Origin: CAWARU01 sp963784575
GTDB taxonomy: Bacteria > Pseudomonadota > Gammaproteobacteria > UBA6186 > Azoamicaceae
Direction of reading: 5' to 3'
Assembly (NCBI GenBank): GCA_963784575.1
Contig: CAWARU010000001.1
Coordinates: forward strand, 1,674,001 to 1,738,000
Length of the DNA: 64,000 nucleotides
The position numbers were made by a program, and so were the translations under genes. The notes beneath the pieces were generated by a model, which was given only the letters and a program-made list of their open reading frames with translations, was not told the DNA's origin and made no database searches. This document shows positions 54,931-64,000 of this stretch, piece by piece. Numbering within the stretch: position 1 is the first letter of the stretch; each line of letters opens with the position of its first letter.

Positions 54931-57900
54931 CTATTGGTGTGATTGTATCACAGTATCATAATCAGCAGACTCTTCAGGAACGAGGGGTTTCGATCCTGGA
55001 TGGATAGCAGGTAGGAACATTTCAGGTACAAGATAACGAGTATTGGGAGTCACGCGAGAGTAGTCAGGTAACAGTGTAGTGGCAGTTGCACCACCGGTAA
55101 ATCCTTCTACTTCTGCAGAGGTTTTGAACTTGTATGCTGGATGCAGTGCACCAGGCAAGAGCGCGGATGTTTCCGATGTGACTGCACCAGGATGACCCAA
55201 AATTTCCACGCCTAAATTTTGTGCATCGGCCGCGACGGAGGGGCCTAGCATATCTTTCATTTCACTGGGAGATAAAGGACTATGAATAGCAGTATTTTGT
55301 AATACATCATCTCTATAACGTTGCGGCCCTTCCGGAATTCCAGAAGTGAAGGAGAAGTTTTGTGATTCGGCTCCGCCTGGACGAATGGTGCCTTCTGAAC
55401 GCGAAGCACCAAAGGGACTCAAAGTTTGATTAGGTTGTGTTTCAAGATTTTGCGTCACGGGTCCTGGTGTTTCTCTGTTCAATCCACCAGGTGCTAAAGT
55501 CGCAGTTTGACTTGGCGGCAAGGGTGCGTTGGGTGCTAAGGGTGCAGCAGGTGCAGCAGTGCCGCTCGGTACACCAGGGGCTACGGGTTGCCCTGCCACA
55601 GAACCAGTACCTGTCCCTGGTACGCCCGGTGCTCCAGCACCTGCTTGTGCTAGACCACCTGCGCTCGGTGCTGATGTTAAAGCAGTTTCAGCGCCAGCGC
55701 CTTGAGCCACACCGCCTGCTGCACCTCCTGCTTCGCCTCCCGCAGCTGTGGTAGTACTGGTCGTCGTTGTGCTGCTTGTCGTTGCGGACGTTGTCGTCGC
55801 TGTAGAATTTTCGGAAGTGGTAGTTGTCGTCGTAGTAGTCGTAGTACTGCTGGTTGAAGCTGTCGTCGTCGTAGAGGTTGCTGTAGTTGTTGTGGTCGTC
55901 GTAGTAGTTGTCGTGGTAGGAGCTGCTTCCGTAGGTGTTTGCGCTGCAGCAGCGCCAGTTGCTTCTGTTGCTGCAGCTGCGTTAGCTTGAGGTTGTGTTT
56001 CTGCAAGTGTTTCAACTGTGACACTACCCCCCGCTGCTTCGCCTTCTGCGGTACCTGCAAAACCTAAAATAGCATTTTGATTCGCGCCGCCTCCACCGCC
56101 CAATCCTGCTGTGACAGAACTCATGATAGACACCAGTCCTTGCAGCCCTTGTGAAATAGTAGCAGTAATAGAGATTAAAGCACGAACAGCTTGATTCGTC
56201 ACCACAGGATGAAATGGCGGAATAGGAGGAATCGGTATTGGCACTGGAGGTGTTGAAAATATAATATCTTTACCATTAAAAAAGTACAAACCCGTTGGTG
56301 CGGTAGCATTATTTGTCAAGAAAACAGGCGATTTACCGCTCACTTGTTGCGTGGTAAAACCTCCAATTGTTCCAGTAATATTACAACTATTTGCAGTCAA
56401 AGTAAGGGGTGCTGGTGCAGTGATAGAACCCGTCAGAATGCCTGTGACAATTGTCAAAGGAGTAGAGCTTACAATGCTATTCCCAAACGCAGTAGTTCCA
56501 GATCCTGCCTGCTGAGTGAAACCACCTGTCGTGATCACAGAACCATTATTGACCTGAAAATTATTGGCATTGACAACGGTCATATTACTCAATGCCAGAG
56601 TTCCGCCGACATTTGAATTAAAGGTAATATTGCCGCCTGACCCTGCATTCAAAGTTAAATGCACCGCACCATCTACAGGTGTGTTGTAGGTTTGGCCACT
56701 CCCATTTGTGATAATACTCAAACTTGAACCTAGATTCAGTTCGTTTGCCGTCACTGATAAACTGCTCAAAGGTGCCAGAGCGCCAATGCTCGAACCTAAA
56801 GTCACAGTCGAAGCTCCTGCATTCAAAGTAAGATTATGCGTGCCATCAATGGGAGAATTATAGGTTTGAGTTCCTGTAGTAATAATACTCAAATCTGATC
56901 CCACTAAAATATCAGAAGCAGTTACTATTAAACTACTGAGTGGATTGGTTCCTCCAACACTGGAATTGAAGGTTATTGGATTTGAACCTGCATTTAAAGT
57001 CAGGCTTTGAGCATTATCAATGGGACTACTGTAAACTTGACCATTTACACCGTTAGTTATGATATTGATTGTATTCGCTAACAGGATGTCACTGGCAGAG
57101 ATGGACAAACTGCTTAAGGGTGTGGTGGCGCCAATACTAGAGCTTAAGGTTAAAGGATTAGCACCATTATTGATGGTAAGACTACCTGGTCCATCAATAG
57201 GAGAATGATAGGTTTGATTGGGAATGCTGACGGTTATATTGCCGTTCACGATTGTATCTGCAGCAGTAACACTAAGAGAAGTCGCAGAATTTGTGAGTGA
57301 ACTGTTTAGCAGTAAATTTCCCGTTTTAGCATTGAATGTCAGAGCGTCGACCAAAGAAATAGTATCTGCAGGATTAACTGTGATCCCAGTCCCCGCAAAG
57401 CTTATTGGTCCCACCGGTGTTGTGCACGTATAAGAAAATCCTCCAAGTGATAAAGGTTGAGCTCCAGAATCAATGGATATACCATGATTTGGATCAAACT
57501 GATTATATTGCGTGGCACTTAAATTTTGGCCGCTATAGCCATTCCCCGAAATTACAATAGAAGCTTGATTTACCAAGTCTTTCTGCAACAGAACAGGTCC
57601 AGTACGCGCATCTATAATCAAATTGACTGAAGTACCAAAATTGGGATTTGGCCCTATGGTAACCCCTGTGCCGGAGAATGTTTCAAAAGGAAAAGGATTA
57701 AGTAAAGCCTGATAGCTAAAAGCACCCGTAATGACCAGTGGTTGCGATCCCGCATCAAAAGTATAACCATTATTTGTCGTTACATTCCCATTGAGGACAA
57801 GTCCATTACCAGTGAATTGCACAACATCGACATCTACGATATCAGCAGAGAGAGTTATGCTTCCTCCGGCACTACATACGAGTCCTAAACCAAAATTCAT

Positions 57901-59601
57901 ATCTGTAATGGTATTATTGATTAATATGTTGCGATCTGCAGTTAAGAAAAAGGCTGTGCCCGTAGAACTCACAGAAATCGCATCTACAACAGTGATATCT
58001 CCAAAACCAGGCCCTGCGCCAGTCGTCGTAATTTCAACCTGTGTTCCCCCATTTATGAAAGTTTCGATATCCGTGACAGCCACAATAGAAGGTACGCCTG
58101 AAGGTTGCCACTGTTCCTCTGTGCCTGTGTTCACAAATGCACCGCCTTGACCGGGACTGGGTACAGCCTGAATGCTGACGTCAAAAGGATCAAATAAGAT
58201 TTTGCCTGCACGAAAGTTAAGCGCTTTTGGTTTTAAATTGACTCTCTGAGATAAGGCTGCAAGTCCAAAAACACCATTTCCCAGATCTAATCCACCCTGT
58301 GTCGATACACCTCCTTTCGCAGAGAGTTCAATAAAGTTACCATTGCCTCCCTCTAAGCCACCTTGAGCAGAGGCCCTACCATAAAATCGGGTATAATTAT
58401 TAGAATAAATAATGATTTCACCGCCACTCCCGAGTTTCAATCCATCCGCGAATAATTGCACTTCAGGTGCAACGGTGGTAAATATTGAATTTCGCAAATT
58501 GGGATCTTCACCTCTTCTACCACCACCAATGAAGATCTTGCCGCCGCCTGCATCATTTGCAGTTGCGCCATTCCCAGACACATCGATGCTGGCACCGTGA
58601 GTAAGCGCAACTTTCTCCCCCAAGACTTTTACTGTGCCGCCTTTGGCTTCAGTAGCATCACCTTTAACTCCAGAAACTGTTCCTCCTTTTGCTGTCATCT
58701 TCCCGCTGATTAACACTTTGCCTTCACCGTTGCCAAGCAAGATAATTTCACCCATTTTTGAAGAGTTATTGACAACAGCGGTGTTCGCTTCGATGATGCC
58801 ATCCATATTAATGACATGTTCCACCACTCGCTTCGCATCACTCGCACTCAAAACCACTTTGCCGCCATGCGCAATGATTTTTCCAGAATTTTGCACCGCA
58901 TCATTCAAAACTTCATTGCTCGGAGTCTTTGGTTTCTCCTCTATATTTTCTTTCGCAACTGCGAAATGAATCAGATTATCACCATATAAATCAACGGTAT
59001 ATTCGAGACCAGATCCTAAATTCACTTTTCCTAAATTAGCAACAATCAAGCCGCGATTGGAAACACCGGGTGCAACCAATGCCACCATTCCAGTATCTTT
59101 AACTTTAATTTCAGCACCAGGCTGCACCACAACAGAGGAATTCAAACCAGATTCTTGAAGAAAATGATAGTGACCACGCATAAAATCTTGATCGCTGATA
59201 TTCGCTGTGGTCGCAAGTAATCCACCAACATCGACACGAGCATTGGTACCAAATTCTATCCCGCGTGAATTGACAATCCAGACATTGCCGTTGGCGCGCA
59301 AGCTGCCATCAATTTTTGAAGCATCGGGTCCAATGACACGATTGAGGGTGATAGAAGATGCATTTGGCTGAATAAATTGAGTAATTTCTTGAGCAGTATT
59401 GCCGAAACTTTGCCAATTGATAATTGCTTTAGAAGAATCTTGTTGAACGATAAGATGATTGGGATCGCTTGGATTGGTACCTATGCTCGCATTGCCAGAT
59501 CCTGGCACTACCGTACCACCCGTTGGATTGGCGCTGGGATGCTCTGATGTAGCAACAAACAATGCGAAGGCAATAGTTCGCATTATCCATTTTGTCTGCA
59601 T
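54931..59601 (-). CDS. Filamentous-haemagglutinin-type exoprotein (TpsA), 1556 aa
   Basis: AAAGG lies upstream of the ATG. After a signal peptide (IMRTIAFALFVATSEHPSA) comes the TPS secretion domain (~30-270): GNASIG, IINWQSFGNTAQEITQFIQP, NVWIVNSRGIEFGTNARVDV and GLLATT, as in two-partner secretion proteins recognised by a TpsB pore. A beta-helix of imperfect ~65-residue repeats (LTLNAGS...SSLSVTASDI) fills ~270-1130. A Thr/Ser tract (~1225-1287) with long T-runs, a Pro/Ala-rich linker and a ~190-residue C-terminal domain (EMKDMLGPSVAADAQ) follow. No TpsB gene is in the window. It is probably a surface adhesin. Confidence 0.9.
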   Translation of the reverse strand: MQTKWIMRTIAFALFVATSEHPSANPTGGTVVPGSGNASIGTNPSDPNHLIVQQDSSKAIINWQSFGNTAQEITQFIQPNASSITLNRVIGPDASKIDGSLRANGNVWIVNSRGIEFGTNARVDVGGLLATTANISDQDFMRGHYHFLQESGLNSSVVVQPGAEIKVKDTGMVALVAPGVSNRGLIVANLGKVNLGSGLEYTVDLYGDNLIHFAVAKENIEEKPKTPSNEVLNDAVQNSGKIIAHGGKVVLSASDAKRVVEHVINMDGIIEANTAVVNNSSKMGEIILLGNGEGKVLISGKMTAKGGTVSGVKGDATEAKGGTVKVLGEKVALTHGASIDVSGNGATANDAGGGKIFIGGGRRGEDPNLRNSIFTTVAPEVQLFADGLKLGSGGEIIIYSNNYTRFYGRASAQGGLEGGNGNFIELSAKGGVSTQGGLDLGNGVFGLAALSQRVNLKPKALNFRAGKILFDPFDVSIQAVPSPGQGGAFVNTGTEEQWQPSGVPSIVAVTDIETFINGGTQVEITTTGAGPGFGDITVVDAISVSSTGTAFFLTADRNILINNTITDMNFGLGLVCSAGGSITLSADIVDVDVVQFTGNGLVLNGNVTTNNGYTFDAGSQPLVITGAFSYQALLNPFPFETFSGTGVTIGPNPNFGTSVNLIIDARTGPVLLQKDLVNQASIVISGNGYSGQNLSATQYNQFDPNHGISIDSGAQPLSLGGFSYTCTTPVGPISFAGTGITVNPADTISLVDALTFNAKTGNLLLNSSLTNSATSLSVTAADTIVNGNITVSIPNQTYHSPIDGPGSLTINNGANPLTLSSSIGATTPLSSLSISASDILLANTINIITNGVNGQVYSSPIDNAQSLTLNAGSNPITFNSSVGGTNPLSSLIVTASDILVGSDLSIITTGTQTYNSPIDGTHNLTLNAGASTVTLGSSIGALAPLSSLSVTANELNLGSSLSIITNGSGQTYNTPVDGAVHLTLNAGSGGNITFNSNVGGTLALSNMTVVNANNFQVNNGSVITTGGFTQQAGSGTTAFGNSIVSSTPLTIVTGILTGSITAPAPLTLTANSCNITGTIGGFTTQQVSGKSPVFLTNNATAPTGLYFFNGKDIIFSTPPVPIPIPPIPPFHPVVTNQAVRALISITATISQGLQGLVSIMSSVTAGLGGGGGANQNAILGFAGTAEGEAAGGSVTVETLAETQPQANAAAATEATGAAAAQTPTEAAPTTTTTTTTTTTTATSTTTTASTSSTTTTTTTTTTSENSTATTTSATTSSTTTTSTTTAAGGEAGGAAGGVAQGAGAETALTSAPSAGGLAQAGAGAPGVPGTGTGSVAGQPVAPGVPSGTAAPAAPLAPNAPLPPSQTATLAPGGLNRETPGPVTQNLETQPNQTLSPFGASRSEGTIRPGGAESQNFSFTSGIPEGPQRYRDDVLQNTAIHSPLSPSEMKDMLGPSVAADAQNLGVEILGHPGAVTSETSALLPGALHPAYKFKTSAEVEGFTGGATATTLLPDYSRVTPNTRYLVPEMFLPAIHPGSKPLVPEESADYDTVIQSHQ

Positions 59602-59682
59602 TAATAACTGCCTTTAATTCTTTAAATTCCTTTGTTGTTAGTATAGCTGCTAACTATTAATTACGTATCTAAACATTTTTTA

Positions 59683-62600
59683 TTATTTAAAAGAGTGAAT
59701 GACCGTATCATAATCAGCAGATTCTTCAGGCGTAAGAGGCTTGGCACCTGGACGGATAGTAGGTAGGAACATTTCAGGTACCAGATAACGAGTATTGGGA
59801 GTCATGAGAGAGTAGTCAGGTAACAGCGATGCAGCCGTGCCACCACCGGTAAATCCTTCTACTTCTGCGGAAGTTTTGAACTTGTATGCTGGATGCAGTG
59901 CACCAGGCAAGAGTGCCGATGTTTCTGATGTGACTGCACCGGGAGCAGCAAGAACTTCTACGCCCAAATTTTTTGCATCGGCTGCGACGGAGGGTCCTAG
60001 CATATCTTTCATTTCACTGGGAGATAAAGGACTATGAATAGCAGTATTTTGTAACACATCATCCCTATAACGTTGCGGCCCTTCCGGAATTCCAGAAGTG
60101 AAGGAGAAGTTTTGTGATTCGGCTCCGCCTGGTCGAATCGTGCCTTCTGAACGCGAAGCACCAAAGGGACTCAAAGTTTGATTAGGTTGTGTTTCAAGAT
60201 TTTGCGTCACTGGTCCTGGTGTTTCTCTGTTCAATCCACCAGGTGCTAAAGTCGCAGTTTGACTTGGCGGCAAGGGTGCGTTGGGTGCTAAGGGTGCAGC
60301 AGGTGCAGCAGTGCCGCTCGGTACACCAGGGGCTACGGGTTGTCCTGCCACAGATCCAGTACCTGTCCCTGGTACGCCCGGTGCTCCAGCACCTGCTTGT
60401 GCTACACCACCTGCGCTCGGTGCTGATGTTAAAGCAGTTTCAGCGCCGGCGCCTTGAGCTGCACCTCCTGCTTCGCCTCCAGCAGCCGTGGTAGTACTGG
60501 TCGTCGTTGTGCTGCTTGTCGTTGCGGACGTTGTCGTCGCTGTAGAATTTTCGGAAGTGGTAGTTGTCGTCGTAGTAGTCGTAGTACTGCTGGTTGAAGC
60601 TGTCGTCGTCGTAGAGGTGGTTGTAGTTGTTGTGGTCGTCGTAGTAGTTGTCGTGGTGGGAGCTGCCTCTGTAGTTGATTGTGCTGCAGCGGCTCCAGTT
60701 GCTTCGGTAGTTGCAGCTGCGTTAGCTTGAGGCTGTGTTTCTGCAAGTGTTTCAACTGTAACACTACCCCCCGCTGCTTCGCCTTCTGCGGTACCTGCAA
60801 AACCTAAAATAGCATTTTGATTCGCGCCGCCTCCACCGCCCAATCCTGCTGTGACAGAACTCATGATAGACACCAGTCCTTGCAGTCCTTGTGAAATAGT
60901 AGCAGTAATAGAGATTAAAGCGCGAACAGATTGATTTGCCATCATGGGATGAAATGGCGGAATAGGAGGAATCGGTATTGGTGGAGTAGGTTTACCAAAT
61001 ATAATATCTTTACCATTAAAAAAGTACAAACCCGTCGGCGCAGAAGCATGATTAGTCAAGAAAACAGGCGATGTACCACTTACTTGTTGAGTGGTGAACC
61101 CGCCAATTGTCCCAGTAATATTACAACTGTTCGCGGTCAATGTAAGTGGTGCTGGTGCAAGGATAGAGCCAATTAGGATACCCGTGACGATCGTCAAAGG
61201 AGTAGAACTTACAATACTATTCCCAAAATCAGTAGTCCCAGATCCTGCTTGCTGAGTGAAACCTCCTGTCATGATCACAGAACCATTATTGACCTGAAAA
61301 TTATTGGCATTGACGACGGTGAAATTACTCGATGCCATGGTTCCGCCGACATTTGAATTAAAGGTAATATTACCACCTGAACCCGCATTCAAAGTTAAAT
61401 TCACCGCGCCGTCTACAGGTGTGTTGTAGGTTTGACTCCCATTTGTGATAATACTCAAACTTGAACCTAGATTCAGTTCGCTTGCTGTCACTGATAAACT
61501 GCTCAAAGGAGTAGTGCCGCCAACATTTGTACTGAAACTGACAGGAGCAGTCCCAGCATTTAAGCTCAAATTAAATCCGCCATCAATAGGAAAACCATAG
61601 CTTTGAGCACTGTTAGCAGTTGCAATAGAGACGTCTGCACCTATATTCATTTGGTTTGCCGTCATCGTTAAACTGCTGGGAGTGCTAATACTTCCATTCA
61701 GATTAATTATTCCAGTACCAGCATTTAAAGTGAGAGTAGCAGCGCCGCTCAAAGGCGTATTAAAAGTTTGACTGGCGCCAGTGCTCGTAAAAACAGCATT
61801 GGTATTAAAAATTGTATTGGCAGCAGTGATGGTCAATACGGTGGTAGTTGGCAAATTTTGATTTAAGGTAAAAGTTCCTGTCCTAGCATTAATACTCAAA
61901 GCACCCGGAACAGGAAAGCGGCCAAAAAATCCAATTGTATCGGTGATATTGTAGGTAAATCCTGTTCCAGCAAAACTGAGTGAGTTTTCCCCAAGCCAAG
62001 TGTGACCTCCTATGGACAAGGGTTGAGTTCCTGAATCGACGCTCAATGGGCCAGCTGCCGTTAAATCGTTCAGTGTCAAACCATTCCCTGAGATGGTGAT
62101 ACTCCCTCCGTTGAGAGCAGTATTCACATTAACAGAACCCGTATTGCCAGTGATATTTATCGCATCACCTGTACTGAAAGAACATCCCGAGAGCGAAATA
62201 CCTGTGCCAGCAATGGATATGCCGGTTATGCCCTGAAAATTGACGTTAAACAAAGACATTGCCTGAGTACCGGAATTGATGCTGAGCGCACCGGAAGTAC
62301 CAAGTACTTCTAAGCTTATTCCAGAGGTCGCTGTTAACCCATTACCAGACAAGCTAAGATTTCCATTGTTGGTTAATACATTTGCATTGACACTTATTGC
62401 CTGACCGGCAGTAGCGGACAAAGAAAAATTACCGCCGCTAACGTTAATAACGTTATTTATCGTTATGCCATGCCCCGCGGTCATAACGAAAGCCAAAGTA
62501 CCAGAATTCAGAGTGATAGTATTGTTAAGAGTGATGCTGCCAGTGCTAGAACCTGCAGTGAAAGTAAGCGTTGGAGAACCTGATGCAACAGAGAAGCTTA

Positions 62601-64000
62601 AAGGACTTGAGAGCGTAATATTGCCGGTAGTCCCTCCCGTTGTGATATTAACGCTAACCCCACTATTAATGAAATCTTGAATATCATTCGGAGCAGAGCC
62701 GTTGGTGCTGGCATTCGATCCTACCCCAGTAGGCGTCCAAGTTTGAGTACCCGATATTAAAGTGTATCCCCCAAGATTATTTGCAGCGGCACTGATCCCA
62801 ACATCGAAGGGATCTAATAACCAAGTACCTCCCGCAAAACCAGGCGCGGCTGTTAAATGTGCACGTTTCGAAAAAGCGGGTAGACCCAGCACCTGATTAC
62901 CAAGATCGATCCCACCATTAGTTTCATGACCACCCATACCTGAAGTTTCTAAAAAACCGCCTGGACCGCCCTCTAATCCTCCCTTGGCAGTTGCTTCTCC
63001 ATAAAACCTGGCATAATTATCAGACCATATTATGATTTCTCCGCCGCTGCCAAGTTTCAATCCATCTGCCAATAATGTCACTTCTGCTTCAACAGCAGTA
63101 AATTCAGCATTTCGCAATGCAGTATCTTTACCTTGTTTACCGCCGCCAATGAAAATTTTGCCGCCAGCTGCATCTTTCGCAGTTGCACCATTTCCAGAAA
63201 CATCGATGTTGGCACCGCGAGCAAGCGCAACTTTCTCCCCCAAAACTTTTACTGTGCCGCCTTTGGCTTCAATTGTAGTATTGCCTTTGGCACCCACAGC
63301 ATCCGTTTTAATTCCAGAAATTGTTCCTCCTTTAGCTGTCATTTTCCCGCTGACCAACACTTTGCCTTCACCGCTGCCAAGCAAGATAATTTCACCCATC
63401 TTCGAAGTGTTATTCAGAACAGCGGTGTCAGCTTCGATAATGCCATCCATATTAATGACATGTTCCACCACGCGCTTAGCATCACTCGCGCTCAAAACCA
63501 CTTTGCCGCCCGGTGCGATGATTTTTCCAGAATTTTGCACGGCATCATTCAAAATTTCATTGCTCTGAGTCTTTGGTTTCTCCTCTATATTTTCTTTCGC
63601 AACTGCGAAATGAATCAAATTATCACCATATAAATCAACGGTATATTCGAGACCAGATCCTAAATTCACTTTTCCTAAATTGGCAACAATCAAGCCGCGA
63701 TTGGAAACCCCGGGCGCAACCAATGCCACCATTCCAGTATCTTTGACTTTAATTTCAGCGCCTTGCTGCACTACAACAGAGGAATTTAAACCAGATTCTT
63801 GAAGAAAATGATAATGACCACGCATAAAATCTTGATCGGAAATATTTGCAGTGGTCGCGAGTAATCCACCAACATCCACTCGGGCATTGGTACCAAATTC
63901 TATGCCGCGTGAATTGACAATCCAGACATTGCCGTTGGCGCGCAAGCTGCCATCAATTTTTGAAGCATCGGGTCCAATGACACGATTGAGGGTAATAGAA
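59683..64000 (-). CDS. Second filamentous-haemagglutinin-type exoprotein, 5'-truncated by window edge
   Basis: The frame is open to base 64000 and already inside the TPS domain (ITLNRVIGPDASKIDGSLRA), so the start lies outside. The TPS domain and the C-terminal third, including the Thr/Ser tract, are almost identical to the protein downstream; the central beta-helix (about 61500-62950) differs in sequence and repeat number. It ends SADYDTVIHSFK. The two genes are 81 bases apart in tandem, a duplication maintained by recombination of the ends. Confidence 0.9.
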   Translation of the reverse strand, partial: SITLNRVIGPDASKIDGSLRANGNVWIVNSRGIEFGTNARVDVGGLLATTANISDQDFMRGHYHFLQESGLNSSVVVQQGAEIKVKDTGMVALVAPGVSNRGLIVANLGKVNLGSGLEYTVDLYGDNLIHFAVAKENIEEKPKTQSNEILNDAVQNSGKIIAPGGKVVLSASDAKRVVEHVINMDGIIEADTAVLNNTSKMGEIILLGSGEGKVLVSGKMTAKGGTISGIKTDAVGAKGNTTIEAKGGTVKVLGEKVALARGANIDVSGNGATAKDAAGGKIFIGGGKQGKDTALRNAEFTAVEAEVTLLADGLKLGSGGEIIIWSDNYARFYGEATAKGGLEGGPGGFLETSGMGGHETNGGIDLGNQVLGLPAFSKRAHLTAAPGFAGGTWLLDPFDVGISAAANNLGGYTLISGTQTWTPTGVGSNASTNGSAPNDIQDFINSGVSVNITTGGTTGNITLSSPLSFSVASGSPTLTFTAGSSTGSITLNNTITLNSGTLAFVMTAGHGITINNVINVSGGNFSLSATAGQAISVNANVLTNNGNLSLSGNGLTATSGISLEVLGTSGALSINSGTQAMSLFNVNFQGITGISIAGTGISLSGCSFSTGDAINITGNTGSVNVNTALNGGSITISGNGLTLNDLTAAGPLSVDSGTQPLSIGGHTWLGENSLSFAGTGFTYNITDTIGFFGRFPVPGALSINARTGTFTLNQNLPTTTVLTITAANTIFNTNAVFTSTGASQTFNTPLSGAATLTLNAGTGIINLNGSISTPSSLTMTANQMNIGADVSIATANSAQSYGFPIDGGFNLSLNAGTAPVSFSTNVGGTTPLSSLSVTASELNLGSSLSIITNGSQTYNTPVDGAVNLTLNAGSGGNITFNSNVGGTMASSNFTVVNANNFQVNNGSVIMTGGFTQQAGSGTTDFGNSIVSSTPLTIVTGILIGSILAPAPLTLTANSCNITGTIGGFTTQQVSGTSPVFLTNHASAPTGLYFFNGKDIIFGKPTPPIPIPPIPPFHPMMANQSVRALISITATISQGLQGLVSIMSSVTAGLGGGGGANQNAILGFAGTAEGEAAGGSVTVETLAETQPQANAAATTEATGAAAAQSTTEAAPTTTTTTTTTTTTTTSTTTTASTSSTTTTTTTTTTSENSTATTTSATTSSTTTTSTTTAAGGEAGGAAQGAGAETALTSAPSAGGVAQAGAGAPGVPGTGTGSVAGQPVAPGVPSGTAAPAAPLAPNAPLPPSQTATLAPGGLNRETPGPVTQNLETQPNQTLSPFGASRSEGTIRPGGAESQNFSFTSGIPEGPQRYRDDVLQNTAIHSPLSPSEMKDMLGPSVAADAKNLGVEVLAAPGAVTSETSALLPGALHPAYKFKTSAEVEGFTGGGTAASLLPDYSLMTPNTRYLVPEMFLPTIRPGAKPLTPEESADYDTVIHSFK

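Noticed and set aside
55748..55990. Plus-strand frame encoding long Val runs opposite the exoprotein
   Set aside because: It is the antisense of the Thr codon tract and repeats at 60488-60730 for the same reason.

Overview
The window looks like chromosome from a low-GC, host-associated gammaproteobacterium of the Legionellales/Coxiellales type. That placement is inferred from two things. The right end carries gammaproteobacterial core genes in familiar order (galU, lapB-lapA, rpsA, cmk, ruvBAC, yebC). The left two thirds carries many eukaryote-like proteins of the sort such bacteria inject into host cells: LRR, Sel1, F-box-like, ankyrin, Ser/Thr kinase, DOT1-like methyltransferase, PTP-like phytase and class-3 lipase. 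An amoeba-associated lineage such as Candidatus Berkiella is compatible, but the window contains no marker gene that settles it.

Layout. 1-14 kb is an AT-rich accessory region: a 5'-truncated LRR gene, a frameshifted Sel1-glycosyltransferase fusion, two copies of a 72-aa gene, an ankyrin gene bracketed by 64-bp inverted repeats, a GNAT gene, an F-box/ankyrin gene, and debris (HigBA toxin-antitoxin remnant, GIY-YIG fragment, IS481-type transposase fragment). 14-20 kb holds a Ser/Thr kinase, a DUF2975/XRE pair and a large AAA+ protein. 20-30 kb holds a DUF4424 secreted protein, a Bcr/CflA transporter, a beta-solenoid-like secreted protein, a three-gene phospholipid operon of YnbABC type, an atypical-kinase-like protein, a MarR regulator and a DOT1-like methyltransferase coupled to a MASE1-like membrane protein. 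30-42 kb has uvrB, an aspartate aminotransferase and tRNA-Asn among two ankyrin genes, a secreted PTP-like phytase, an EamA transporter and a lipase. 42-46.9 kb has a SnoaL/LuxR regulator, a GIY-YIG protein, a Nudix protein and a frameshifted ATPase surrounded by repeats. 46.9-64 kb is a minus-strand housekeeping block ending in two tandem, nearly identical filamentous-haemagglutinin-type exoproteins, the second cut by the window end.

How they fit together. The effector-like genes are scattered, mostly monocistronic and separated by decayed elements, as expected for effectors gained and reshuffled over time. Five predicted proteins share a short basic-Phe C-terminal tail that could be a secretion or sorting signal. 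No secretion-system gene is present in the window.

Sequence quality caution. Five +1 frameshifts occur: two in the essential gene rpsA and one each in the Sel1 fusion, the ATPase and a 100-aa ORF. After correction rpsA is exactly 557 codons, the usual length, so at least some of these are probably sequencing or assembly insertions rather than real decay.
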